From contig CM035414.1 in NCBI GenBank assembly GCA_020310875.1, positions 192,388,803 to 192,452,802 of the forward strand: a stretch of DNA of 64,000 nt, written 5' to 3'. Position numbers and translations under genes: made by a program. Positions within the stretch are counted from its first letter, which is position 1; each line of letters begins with the position of its first letter. Shown one piece after another: positions 45,441 through 55,782 of the stretch. Below the pieces are notes generated by a model. The model saw only the letters and a program-made list of their open reading frames with translations. It was not told the origin of the DNA and ran no database searches. This stretch comes from Ceratopteris richardii (lineage: Eukaryota > Streptophyta > Polypodiopsida > Polypodiales > Pteridaceae).

Positions 45441-46127
45441 TGTCACTCAAGCACAATGGCAACTACCAATGTGAGGAGCTCCACCTCCACGGAGACATGA
45501 GCACCGGTATGAAGACCAAGAGCAAGTGAAGTGCACAAGTGTGTGATTGAAAGCATACAAACATGCACACATATGCACACACAACACAAGGTAAGAGCAA
45601 AGAGAGGAACAATGGAAGGACCTCAATTACAAAAGAACTCTCTGACACAGCTGAAATCTACAACAAGCTCCCCCCCAAAAATGAGCTCTCCAGCCTTTTT
45701 TATAGTTTTTTGAGTGGTTTTGGCCCTGTCCAGACCTAGTGTCCGGCCTAGTTAAAAATTAGGTTCCAAGACTTATTTAGGGGCTCAAACAGAGTCTAAA
45801 AATTATGAAAATTGGTAGGATGATACTTCTAATACTCCTCAAGCTCAAGGACTCCTTGGCTTGAACAAAATGCAATTGAAAAACTAGAAAATGGTATTTA
45901 CAATGGTTTTTAGTGAAGAAAATCACTATTTTTATAGGGAATTCTTTTGAAAATTTGGCATGTGCTTCTTGGAGCTCCCTACATGCTCCTTCTTCTTGTG
46001 TGTACGCTTCATTGATGCGCTTCCATGCTTGTGTGTGACCTTGACTATCACTTGGAGCTCCCTACATGCTCCTTCTTCTTGCGTGTACGCTTCATTGATG
46101 CGCTTCCATGCTTAGTCGTCCCTGACA
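45441..46127 (-). repeat. R1 LTR, probably solo or terminal, minus orientation
   Basis: The ends are TGTCAC...CTGACA on the plus strand (5-bp inverted termini TGTCA/TGACA). The minus strand carries CTATAAAAAAGGCTGGAG near 45690-45710, a TATA box. A second, partial copy lies at 28564-28798. No primer site abuts the left end, which instead joins copia C coding sequence directly, so this is a solo LTR or a 3' LTR with its element lost. No matching 5-bp flanks are seen (ATTAC left, GACCC right). Confidence 0.55.
45969..46113. repeat. Tandem duplication, period 83 bp
   Basis: TTGGAGCTCCCTACATGCTC starts at 45969 and again at 46052, each followed by the same CTTCATTGATGCGCTTCCATGCTT segment. It lies inside the R1 LTR. 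Confidence 0.85.
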
Positions 46128-46880
46128 GACCCTTGTTGTAGTGGTTGTTCCATGGTGCTTGGAGAGATAGTGCCCATCATGTATCCATAAGAGCGGTCCA
46201 TCTTTCAAATGTAGCTTGGGCAGTTGTCTGGTTCTTCATTTTGTCACTACTACTGTTGCAGAGCAAAGAGGCACGAAAGGGGAGCCCCAAAATTTTCAAA
46301 TTAATGGGCATATTTTTCTTCTTCAAAGTCTTAGGAAATTCCCTCAAGCCATGTAAATGCATTAGAGGATTCCTCTAGATGCATAACCCCAAACCATTGT
46401 AATATATTTCTTGTAAAATAGTAGGAAAATAGAGATTAGCCAATAAAGTGCCGGTCACTTGTGTGAAAGGACCATTTTTTAGGGCGCATGTATATAAGTC
46501 ATTTGGTGATTCTTTGTAAACACTTTTTGCCATTGTGAAGAAGGAGAGCTCTTGATTTTCGAATTTGCTTCTTTCTTACAGATTTTCATCTTCTCTTGGA
46601 TCTTCTATGTGTGTGTAATGCTTGGAATGTGTGTGTAAGACTGTTGTTTATCCCTCCCCACTGTTTTTGAGCTACTGTAGTGTGTATGTGAGCTAGTGTG
46701 AGTTGAGGAGTGAGTGTGGGTGTTTCCTGCCATTCACTGTTTTGGTCATAACTTGAAGCATAGTTGTCAGAATCAAGTGAGACCAATAGATGTGTCTCAT
46801 TGAGAGCTTTGAAACAAACCCGCTATTTTCCATATTCGGAGTTTGAAGCTGAGAGATATCCTCGATTTAGTGAAAACTAT
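46128..46880. other. Promoter-like non-coding sequence before Gypsy-D
   Basis: No ORF is convincing. The plus strand has AGCCAATAAAG (CCAAT-type, near 46438) and GTATATAAGTC (TATA-type, near 46489), then TG-rich sequence. It could be the U3 and R part of a longer Gypsy-D 5' LTR, since the 250-bp repeat itself lacks a TATA box, or a remnant of another LTR. Confidence 0.4.
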
Positions 46881-47130
46881 TGTAAGTGGTATCGCGGAAG
46901 ACATTTTCAGTAGTTAAGTGAGTTTGAGGGATAGATTAGTCTTTTCTCATGCATGAGAGTTGAACCACTTCATTTACCATCACGTGTGCACACGTCCTCA
47001 TACGTTTGGTTAGGTCGGTTCATCAGATTGACAATTAAGCGTGTGTCGATTCCCCACTATACGCACTTGTGTGGCAAACGAGATTTAGTCTCTTTGAAAC
47101 AAGTCCCTAAGGCTTTGTGACTTAGGTACA
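46881..47130 (+). repeat. Gypsy-D 5' LTR, or its U5 end
   Basis: It starts TGTAAGTGGTATCGCGG and ends TTAGGTACA, nearly identical to 54561-54810. Its end is fixed by the primer site 8 bp later. Its start is less sure: no TATA box lies within, and one lies upstream near 46489, so the true LTR may be longer with a 5'-shortened 3' copy. Confidence 0.75.
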
Positions 47131-47138
47131 GATGTTTT

Positions 47139-47156
47139 TGGTGCCATTGCTGAGGA
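47139..47156 (+). other. tRNA-Asp-type primer-binding site of Gypsy-D
   Basis: TGGTGCCATTGCTGAGGA matches the Athila-type primer site TGGCGCCGTTGCCGGGGA except for C-to-T or G-to-A changes, as expected from decay of methylated cytosines. Confidence 0.7.
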
Positions 47157-48643
47157 ACACACTCGACCAAGGTGCCTTCGTGATGGTTATAGCACTAGAG
47201 TGACAAAATCATACTTGTAGGAGTGAATTCGCTCAGTGGCAAGTAGTCCGACGCTTCAGCACTTGTTACTTCACATCACGGAGGTGTGTGTAATGAGTTT
47301 TTAGGTTTAGGGTTTGGAGAGAGAGAGAGAGAGGAGAAAGAGTTAGGGTTAGGCTAGGAAGAGAAGTGGAGTAGGAGTAATTCAAAATTCTCAAGAAAAA
47401 TTTCCAAAAAACTTGCCAAATTAGTGTAGTTAGGCTTCAGTCACTCGAAACTATAAAAACCAAAAACTTTGTAATCATTTCTCACTTGCTCAGTGTTGGT
47501 ATCGTCTACAACTAGCGACCAGTATCACCTGAGTGGTATCGCGCATTTCAAGCCTCCCAACCTACTTAGTGAGCTCAAGGCCTAAGCATAATCACCTAAA
47601 GGTAAGCTTCATGCAAAAATTAATCTAAAAAATGTTGAAAAATTGCACTTACACGTGATTAAAATCCCACACGGTATCGCGGGGCGGGATAGAGTGATTG
47701 GAGGAGTGCTAATTGTGAAACAGGGGTCGAGGAGTGAAGAGGGGTGAGAGAAGACAAGGGGGTAAAAAAATTTTTGATTTTGGAGGTGATTTGGCTGGAG
47801 TATCGCGATCGGTTGGGTTTTTGGTATCACAATACCAAAAATTCCCTTGTGTCGCGATACTCACTGAAGTATCGTATCGTTGGTTACCAGCTGTGGTATC
47901 GCGATACCATTTTTGGTATCGTATCGCCTAGTTGGTATCGCGATCGTGAGTTGCCTAGTGGTATCGTATCGTTGACCACTGTGGTATCGTATCACTGACC
48001 TAGCAAGATCGTATCGTCTCACCTTCCAGGATCGTATCGTGCAAGTTTGTGGTATCGTATCGTGACTTGTACTAGTATCGTATCGTGCAATTCCATGGTA
48101 TTGTATCGTGCAGTTCTATGGTATTGTATCGTGCAGTTCCATGCTAGTATCATATCGTGCAATACTCAGGTATCATATCGTGACTAATTTCAGTATCGTA
48201 TCGCTTCTAATTTTGGTATCGTATCGCCCTCAGAGTTGGTATCGTATTGTGCAATTCTTAGTATCGTATCGTGCAAAGTTGCAGTATCCTATCATAACTT
48301 GCATTGGTATCGTATCGTTAGAATTCCCGGTATCGTATCGCGTTGTGTAAAGATATCGTATCGCCTGTTGTTTTTAGTATCGTATCGTCTAGTCATCTGG
48401 TATCGTATCGTCGAGTCCCCAAGTATCGTATCGTGAACATACTTGGTATCGTATTGTGACAAAGACTAGTATCGTATCGTGTCCTGAAGTGGTATCGTAT
48501 CGTTGATAGCCTGGTATCGTCTAGTGCAGTATCGCCAAAGTGGTATCGTCCAGAACACTTTGAGCATTTTCAAGGGTGAAATTGAGACATTTGAGGAGCC
48601 ACTTAAGGAGAGTTTTAGAGGTCAAGAGAGCCCAGGAGGGTGA
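47157..48643 (+). other. Gypsy-D untranslated leader
   Basis: About 1.5 kb between primer site and Gag start without a supported ORF. It includes a telo-box-like TTTAGGGTTT with an adjacent (GA)n run (47307-47337) and the TATCG array (about 47795-48545). Confidence 0.65.
47795..48545 (+). repeat. Degenerate TATCGTATCG array
   Basis: Dozens of GGTATCGTATCG-type units are spaced irregularly, mostly 18-30 bp apart, by unrelated short spacers (GTGCAGTTCCAT, GTGACTTG and others). The first part instead holds TATCGCGATA forms, including the perfect 14-bp palindrome GGTATCGCGATACC at 47895-47908. The same GGTATCGCG core appears in the LTR (46887) and at about 47512 and 47671, so the motif is element-specific, not an accidental microsatellite. 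Confidence 0.85.
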
Positions 48644-50440
48644 ATGAACTTGAGGTCAGGACGAGTTCTGAGTAGCCGGAGAAGTGCCATATCATCTATA
48701 GGAAGTACCGCTCAGGCAAGTCACTGCTCTGTCTATTTAGATACCTCTAGTGACTCAGAGGAGGAAATACCCATGGCCTCGGAAGACATGCAAGGTCCTG
48801 CTCCCAAGAGAAACTTCATGACTGCTGTAGAAGGAGAATACCGCACCTCATTGCAGTATGTTTCCACTAATGCCCAGGAGATCCCCATCTACATGGACGA
48901 TTTAAACAGATCTGTGGCTAGGATGGTGACTTCCCTAGATGCAACAATCGTGCCCAGACCTGCTGCCAAGTATGAAGGTGGAGCATACATGGACAAGTTG
49001 GGTCACATCTACATAGTGACTGAATATCCTGATGTGATCAATGAGAGGGGAGAGTTAGTGGGACAAGAAAACTCAGGGAGACCAAACCCTGAGGAGTAAG
49101 TGACTACCCCTAGAGGCAAGTCAATAGTAACGCGAGTCTTGAGAGGGGACTTGATACCTCAAGACGAATACTTACTGGAAGTCTATTTGATCCATGGTTA
49201 GACTTGTTACTTCAAATTGACTCACCAAGTCAAGGAAGAGAAGAAAGTACGATGACATTTTATGAGCTGAAGGATCCGGAAGACGAGTCTAGAGTAATAT
49301 ACCTAGACAAGAACCAAAGAAGGTATTGGTTGGTAGATGCCATAGACAGGGATCAACTGAAATACATGGGATTTCCTGTATCCCTCAGAGAGAGCAGGCA
49401 ACCACCTCTCAGAACCCCTTCGGAACACAACAAGAGGCAGAGCACACAATGTCGGGACAAACAAGCCAACGAAGCGTTCCGAACCGAATTCACGTGCAAT
49501 TCACAACACCTGGAGTGCAAACACACAATCAGACCCACCCTAGAGTAGGAAATCAATACCGACCCCCCAGTAAGGCCACGACCATCAATAGGAGTGCAGC
49601 CCGAGATGCCCCCAATTAGACCAATAATCCCCGCCTTTCCTGTAATGCCGAGACAGCCAGAACCAATGAGAAGATTGAGACCTATTCAGGTGGCCAAATG
49701 CATGAGGAATCATTATGACGGATTGGGAGAACCTTACGACCACATTACTGAATTTAAACAAGTTTTAAGAGCTGAACAAGTAGATGACTTCTTTGTGCAG
49801 TATGAGTCTTTCGGACTCACTCTCACAGGAATGGCTCGGACTTGGTTCCAGCCATTAGACCCCAACCAATTTGGAAATATGGAGCAATTCCTTCAAGAAT
49901 TCATTGGGGAATTCACTAAGAGAGGGATTAAACACAATTCTGCATCTTTAATCCATAGTTTTAAGCAGAACCCCAATGAAACTGTGAAAATAGATGCATG
50001 AAGATTTAATCAATATGTGGATAGATGTCCGATAGCAAAAAGACCTACGCAACCGAAAATAATATCATTATTTTTGGACGGACTAACAAATGGAACTCTA
50101 AGAACATTAGTCTACGTTAAGAGACTACATCCGTTGAATGAATGTATGCAAGAATGTATCGACTTAGAGGACAACCTAGCGGATGATCTCAAAAGTACAA
50201 CCAGCCCTACTAAAACAGAAGACACTCGAAGCACAATAACATCCAACTCTAGTAATGTAGAAGAATTAGCAGAGCTATTAGCGAAGAAGTTGGGAGTCCA
50301 AGGACAGAGAAATTATCAACACCTAGCTCTAAGAGTACCCATGTTGAGGAGATGTAGCTCATGTGGAGGAGACCACCCCACTCACATGTGTGTTCGAGGA
50401 GGAATAGGTGCATTGCAGACATATCCTTACAATAGATAGC
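48644..50440 (+). pseudogene. Gypsy-D Gag
   Basis: It starts MNLRSGRVLSSRRSAISS; Gypsy-E matches the part from about 49000 (VTTPRGKSIVTRVLRGDLIP). Frameshifts and stops between 49099 and 49594 break the N-terminal half. From 49594 one frame runs through the Gag core: VAKCMRNHYDGLGEPYDHI, LRAEQVDDFFVQYESFGLTL, ARTWFQPLDPNQFGNMEQFL and IISLFLDGLTNGTLRTLV. A stop (TGA 49999) and TAG 50437 interrupt it. The first knuckle is CSSCGGDHPTHMC. It would form particles. Confidence 0.85.
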
Positions 50441-52035
50441 CCCATCAAGGAACGGCTTTGTATTGTCACATAGAACAAAAATACACCAATCACAGCACAG
50501 AAAATTGCCCATTCAATAGGCAGACACGGCCTCTACAACCACCTCAGTATCGACCATATGGGTATCCACCTAGAGAGCCAGGCAGAGATATGCCCAGGTA
50601 CAATCCCTACCCAACACCACCAGGAGCACCGAGGCCCTACGAGCAAGCACAATATCCACAACCCCAACCATTGTTAGGACCACAACTGTCACAGCCCCAA
50701 CATGTGGTACCGGTTAAGTACGCTCAACAAGAGGAAAACCTAGAAAGAGCCATCGTACCAGCATCACCTATGACCAGCGTGGAGTCGACAAACCCAGGTT
50801 ACGAGCCATTTCAGGGGGAGTACTATCCCTATGACGCTAACATGTCTGAGTATGAACAAACTTATGATCCACACTACTACGGATACGAAGGATATGAATA
50901 TGCCTATGGGCTAGAAGTGGCAACATTAATGTACACCACACCTAAAGCACAGCCACCTGTAAGACCACCCCTGAGACCACCTATGCCAAGAGGACCTTGT
51001 TATAGATGCGGAGGAGACCATTTTATCAGAGAATGCACTCGGCCTTACAACCCACCACCTCCTAGGACTTGGGAAGGATATTGTAGTGATTGTGGGAAAG
51101 AACATCTCTTCAGAGATTGTCCTAAGAATCCTAACAAGGCACAAGACACTGCATCTATTAATGTAATCGAAGTGATAGAAGGACCGGGAAGTGATAAGGA
51201 ATACACCGTACCATTAAAGTCCATTACACGAGCACAAACGAAGGAACAAGAAGGAAAACAACCGGATCTAGATCAAGCAAACCATAGAACCTTAAACCCC
51301 AAAATTCAAATAGTGGAAGATTCAGAGGACCCACGTGAGAATACCCAAGACATGAAAGCACAAAAATGGAAGGAAAGAAGAGAGAAGCTCAAAGAAAAAT
51401 GGATGAAAAACAAAAGTCAAGAAAATAAGAAACACACAAGAAGCACTAAGAAGCATAAAGAACTAGACATTCGAGAAGAAGTTCCCATTCCACCGCCTAT
51501 CCGAGAATCAGAGAAACCAGGATCAATTCTAGCTGACCCAAAACCGGATGATTTGGACATGTGGTTGAAAGCGTACCAAGCTAGAATTAAGCCTGGACCG
51601 AATGTGGAGCAACACGAAAACCTTTACCCACAAGGAGAGTTAGAAAAATAGAGGCTTCCTATATGCAGAAAACTCATAGAGGTAGCACAAGCAACCCTAG
51701 AAATGACCATCCAAGCCCTCCTCGAGACAAGGATAGTAGAGGATCAATACAAGTATTGTGTTAAAGCCAAGGACAAAGAACCTAAGGAGAAGGATGATAA
51801 ATGTGAGCTAGTGAAAACCCAGGACAAACCTATGTCAACAATACCTGATTTAGAGGTTTACTAGCCAAAAGAATTATGGAATAGAATCCGAGAAGAAGAA
51901 TGGAAGAGGAATGGGGTGACTAAACCTCCCTTTGAGGAATCAGATGTGGAAGTTTATCATCCAAGTCCCAACATGGAAGAATTATATGAGGAAGTATCGA
52001 GACTAGACGGAAATAGAGAAGAAGCTTAGAGCATT
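50441..52035 (+). pseudogene. Gypsy-D Gag tail, knuckles and linker
   Basis: The Pro/Tyr/Gln-rich tail carries two further cysteine knuckles, CYRCGGDHFIREC and CSDCGKEHLFRDC. All three have the shorter spacing CX2CX3HX4C. A highly basic stretch follows (WKERREKLKEKWMKNKSQ), then acidic linker. TAG codons at 51649, 51862 and 52027 break the frame, which otherwise stays the same. Confidence 0.8.
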
Positions 52036-53590
52036 TTGACCCTACCAAATTACATGGGAGAGTACGAAAAGGAATCCATGATATTCCGAGCACCCACAGT
52101 ACAAATAAAAGGAAAGGGAAACTCAGATAAGAATTCACACAATCTAATAGAACTTAAAAAGACAAAAGTACAATGCCAACTGATTGTGGAAGAACTACTC
52201 CGGGTTAAACCGCAACTATGGAAACAATTAGCAGGTCAAGTGGAACTAGGGCAGGAGAAGGACGAAAAGGAAAACAAGGGAAAAGAAAACCCATCTAAGG
52301 TACAAATCCCAATGGATAAGGTTGGAGAATTTAGCAAAGGAGACGAAGGTAACACATGTTTACCCGTCACTTACAATGGCTATATGACCAAAGATATACT
52401 AGACACAGGAGCAGGAGTAGGAATTGCCACCAAGGAGATTTGGGAGAAATGGGGAAAGCCTGCCTTACGACCCACTCGCATGAAGCTCCAATTAACAGAT
52501 GGTCATGTTGAAAAACCATTAGGGATATTAGAAAAGATCAAGCTAACCACCTGTGGAGTTGAATTTGAACATACGCTAGCTATCTGTCAATTTGGAAAAG
52601 CAAGTAACTATGAGATTATATTAGGACGACCCTTCATGAGACAGCTTAGGGTAGTACAAGATTGGGGAAGAGACTCTTTATACCTTCAACATCAAGGAAA
52701 CACCACCAAAATAAATTTGCATACATTTACATACCGAGATGTACCCCCACTACAATGGAACCCTGTACACAAGGAAGAGGACGATTTGTCTATCCATAGT
52801 GCTGGATCAAGCGACCAATCATGGATGCATGAGGATGCCCAATTATGGATGTGTAAAGAAGCCAAGAAAGAGGATAATAAAAGGTAGCTATGGCCAATAG
52901 GACATCCTAACTATCGACCGGTAGAGGACCCAATGTAGATGCCTCAAATCTTTCCTGATGAAACATTTGAACCGCATGGATGGATGGAAATATTAGCAAC
53001 CTTGGATGTATGTGTGAATGAGGAAGTTCTGATGATGAATGAATCTGTAGACGAAGAAGGCTATGACATAAATTTGTACATGGTTGCCCTTCAAGAGGTA
53101 GAAGCAGGGGAACTCTTAGAAAAGGAGTGGAAAGAGGAATATGAGAGTATAGAAATGGAACCAAAATTTGATTCAGAAGAAAGCTACCTAGAAACCTTTC
53201 AAACCGAAGATAAGCAGGAAATGACCAAGGTCTTAGCGATAGAAGCAGCCCCCATAGTACCAAAGCAGGAGGAAAGAGGGAATAAGATCGAACCAAACCC
53301 TAACCTTTTTGAGGTTCCGGAGCATTTTAAAAGGTACGAAGCAGAAGAGAGAAAGATAGCCATTCAAATGCCTAAGAGAGAGGCTAGAGAAGGAGAAGTG
53401 TACGACAACAAAGAACAAACAAAAAAAATCATAGTGACAGTAGAAGATGGGGAAGAACAATGTACCTACATAGGGAAAGATGTGTCCCCAAATGAGGAAG
53501 AAGAATTGATACAGTTGATTCGGGAATATCGAGACGTATACGCCTGGACATACAAGGATCTCAAGGGTGTGAAACCCTCTGTACAAGGGG
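52036..53590 (+). pseudogene. Gypsy-D protease and pre-RT linker
   Basis: The retropepsin site reads KDILDTGAGVGIATKEIWEK, with LRPTRMKLQLTDGHVEKPLG and YEIILGRPFMRQLRVVQDW, so D-T-G is intact. Gypsy-E 61498-60722 is clearly homologous. The linker then shows FPDETFEPHGWMEILATLD, an acidic stretch, and LIREYRDVYAWTYKDLKGVKPS, the segment that in Gypsy-E leads into RT. TAG stops at 52885 and 52936. RT does not follow. Confidence 0.85.
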
Positions 53591-54360
53591 AATCATCGCC
53601 ATATGCACTTCAGGTAAATCCATCTTTTTGCCCAGTACCCCGCAGACACTCCTGGATGCATTTTTGGGAAGGACAGTGCTAGGGTAGCATAAATAACCAG
53701 TGGCTCAACTATCCACTATTACCAAGTCCACCACATAACTATCTACCAACAGAAGAATACATGGTTAAAACCATGAAGTTTTGGATTGCTCGCTACGCCA
53801 CTGTACCTGATTTAACAGTAAAAATCACTAATAAAATTCTAAGCATGCTACTTACAGTTATCAAAGTCTTCCAACATGCCAAATATACTTTTTTGAACTT
53901 CATCGGCATTACTCAGGGATCCGAAGCACTTGTTTTTGATCTCTCGACTATCCGGAGCCGATTAACACTTATCGATATATACTCACGGCTCATGTTCTTG
54001 CCAAGCACATATATGCAGACTTTTGAAGAAGCATTTTTCACTGGTCTCTTTGAAATTGATTCAGAAATTTTTGTGAAAATGACTTCCAATCTTGATGCAA
54101 GACTAGTGGCCTATGAAACAAGCTTCTTTGCGGATCATCGACAGGCACCAAAAGATGGGGTGAAATCAAACCAATGGAAAGAGTTTGTGATATGTCACGC
54201 CAATCTGCTTAATCAACGAGAGCAGGCAGCAATACAAATGTACTCATGTCACCACAAAAAGCATGTCGGGGATGATAGAGTTCAGGAGGAGGGACGTGTG
54301 GAAGGGGAATCAAGCAAAAAGAGAAGAAGAAGAAAATCAATGAATAAAGTTGCTCAATAA
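53591..54360 (+). pseudogene. Gypsy-D C-terminal domain of unknown function
   Basis: The frame continues without shift from the pre-RT linker for 257 codons with one TAG (53680). The protein (about 53761-54357) has helical, Phe/Leu-rich parts (KITNKILSMLLTVIKVFQHA, IDIYSRLMFLPSTYMQTFEE), FFADHRQAPKDGVKSNQWKE and a basic end KKRRRRKSMNKVAQ that looks like a nuclear localisation signal. I do not recognise the family. It occupies the place of RT, RNase H and integrase. It may be a captured gene or a remnant of another retrotransposon ORF. Confidence 0.6.
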
Positions 54361-54560
54361 GGAATGAAGATCACCAAGAAAAAGAACAACTCTCTACCCA
54401 AAGCCCCGTAGGGGCACGCATCAGGCAACAACGCCAAAGGCCCAGGTCCTGAGGAGTGGAATTAAAAAAAGATAACAACCAGGACATTTCATGGGAGGTT
54501 GCACATAGCTTCCTCATCCACTAGGAGCTGGCAGTGAAGCGAAACAAGTCGAGGAGAGAG
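54361..54560 (+). other. Gypsy-D 3' non-coding region and polypurine tract
   Basis: After TAA at 54358 the sequence is non-coding. GAGGAGAGAGAG (54551-54562) is purine-rich and abuts the repeat at 54561, fitting a polypurine tract. Confidence 0.6.
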
Positions 54561-54810
54561 AGTAAGTGGTATCGCGGCAGACATTTTCAGTAGTTAAGTG
54601 AGTTTGAGGGATAGATTAGTCTTTTCTCATGCATGAGAGTTGAACCACTTCATTTACCATCATGTGTGCAAACTTCCTCATACGTTTGGTTAGGTCGGTT
54701 TGTCGGATTGACAATTAAGCGTGTGTCGATTCCCCACTATATGCACTTGTGTGGCAAACGAGATTTAGTCTCTTTGACACAAGTCCCTAAGGCTTTGTGA
54801 CTTAGGTACA
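54561..54810 (+). repeat. Gypsy-D 3' LTR (or its end)
   Basis: It begins AGTAAGTGGTATCGCGG (first base changed from the 5' copy's T) and ends TTAGGTACA. Differences from the 5' copy are few and mostly C/T or G/A. Confidence 0.75.
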
Positions 54811-55782
54811 CACTACCTTTGTATGTACTTCTTCCATGTATTCCAGCTTGATGGTGTCTTTGTGAGCTTTCCAAAGATTGTGAGCTACTCAAAAGAGGTT
54901 GTCAATGCTGGTTATGAGCAGCTCTCATAATGGATTGCTTCCTTGCATTTGTTGTTGTCACCATGATGTCCTCTGGTTCTTCCAAAGATGGTTGTCCTCG
55001 TTTTCATGCCAAGTACTTGGAACCCATAATGGATGATGGGTAAGTGCATTAGTGCATGGGTTGGAAGAAGAATGTGCCATGTGCACAGCCTTGTAATGTA
55101 GCCCTATGCATGTATACTTGGGAAATGCATTGGAAGAGTTATGGTGCAAGAGTTGGGTCTTGAGCTAAGTGCTCAAGGGTATGTCGATGAAGAGGTTTCC
55201 TAATCTATCATAGTTATAGTGTTGTTGAAGCATGCACATCTTACCATGTTGAAAGGTCCGTCAATCTTCATCTCTTTGTGTTGTACTCCATCATGGTGAT
55301 TGACCATCACCTTGTCTTCCATTGTTGATGGTTCACATTAGGGATTCTTCAAACGCACAATCCCGCTCTTTCTCTCGTCTTCTTCCTCTTTTTTTTGTTT
55401 TATTTTGTTTTTTTTTTTAGTGGAACAATGTCATAGAACAAGAAGAAAGATGTTAGTATCAAGAAAATATTTTACATATGTCAAGTGTATTGCATGTGCC
55501 TGGGATTCTCAATCATGTCTATGCACGGCCATGTAATCTGGCCCTATATTGCTGCATACTTTGGAAATGCATGACCTAAATGGTGCGAAAGACAAGATTA
55601 TGCCAAAGGCACATGGTTGTTGCATGTCGAGGCATCTGATGTTACTTGCAAACTTGATGCACTTTTTGTTCGGAGGTGTCGATTGGATCTTGAAATGTTG
55701 TACTCCTCCTTGTAGGGATCCATTTGAGAATGGTATGTGGCCCTATGGAGATCACTTCTAGCCCCTTCCTCTTTGGATGGTT
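54811..55782. other. Non-coding stretch between the two convergent gypsy elements
   Basis: No convincing ORF. On the minus strand, purine-rich runs at about 55364-55420 (A-rich, then GAGGAAGAAGACGAGAG) and 55755-55770 (AAAGAGGAAGGGGC) are candidate polypurine tracts of Gypsy-E, so part of this stretch is probably its 3' LTR. Boundaries cannot be fixed from one copy. Confidence 0.45.

Larger units (their letters stand above)
46881..54810 (+). mobile_element. Gypsy-D: Ty3/gypsy-type element with gag-protease fused to an unknown domain, no RT or integrase
   Basis: Direct repeats of about 250 bp lie at 46881-47130 and 54561-54810. The left one is followed after 8 bp by a tRNA-Asp-type primer site (47139-47156). 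The right one follows a purine tract (54551-54562). Between them lie a long leader with a TATCG-rich array, gag, protease and the pre-RT linker, after which the frame runs into a C-terminal domain of unknown type instead of RT, RNase H and integrase. It looks like a non-autonomous element that would need enzymes from a relative such as Gypsy-E. The flanks ACTAT and CACTA do not give a clean duplication. Confidence 0.8.

Noticed and set aside
46145..46378. 77-residue ORF (and its minus-strand shadow) as a gene
   Set aside because: Neither strand gives a recognisable protein, and the stretch looks like promoter or LTR sequence.
47734..48436. Overlapping ORFs with YRIVSWYRI-type repeats
   Set aside because: They are translations of the TATCG array in several frames, with no independent support for coding.
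53233..53586. 117-residue minus-strand hydrophobic ORF
   Set aside because: Antisense shadow of the acidic Gypsy-D linker.
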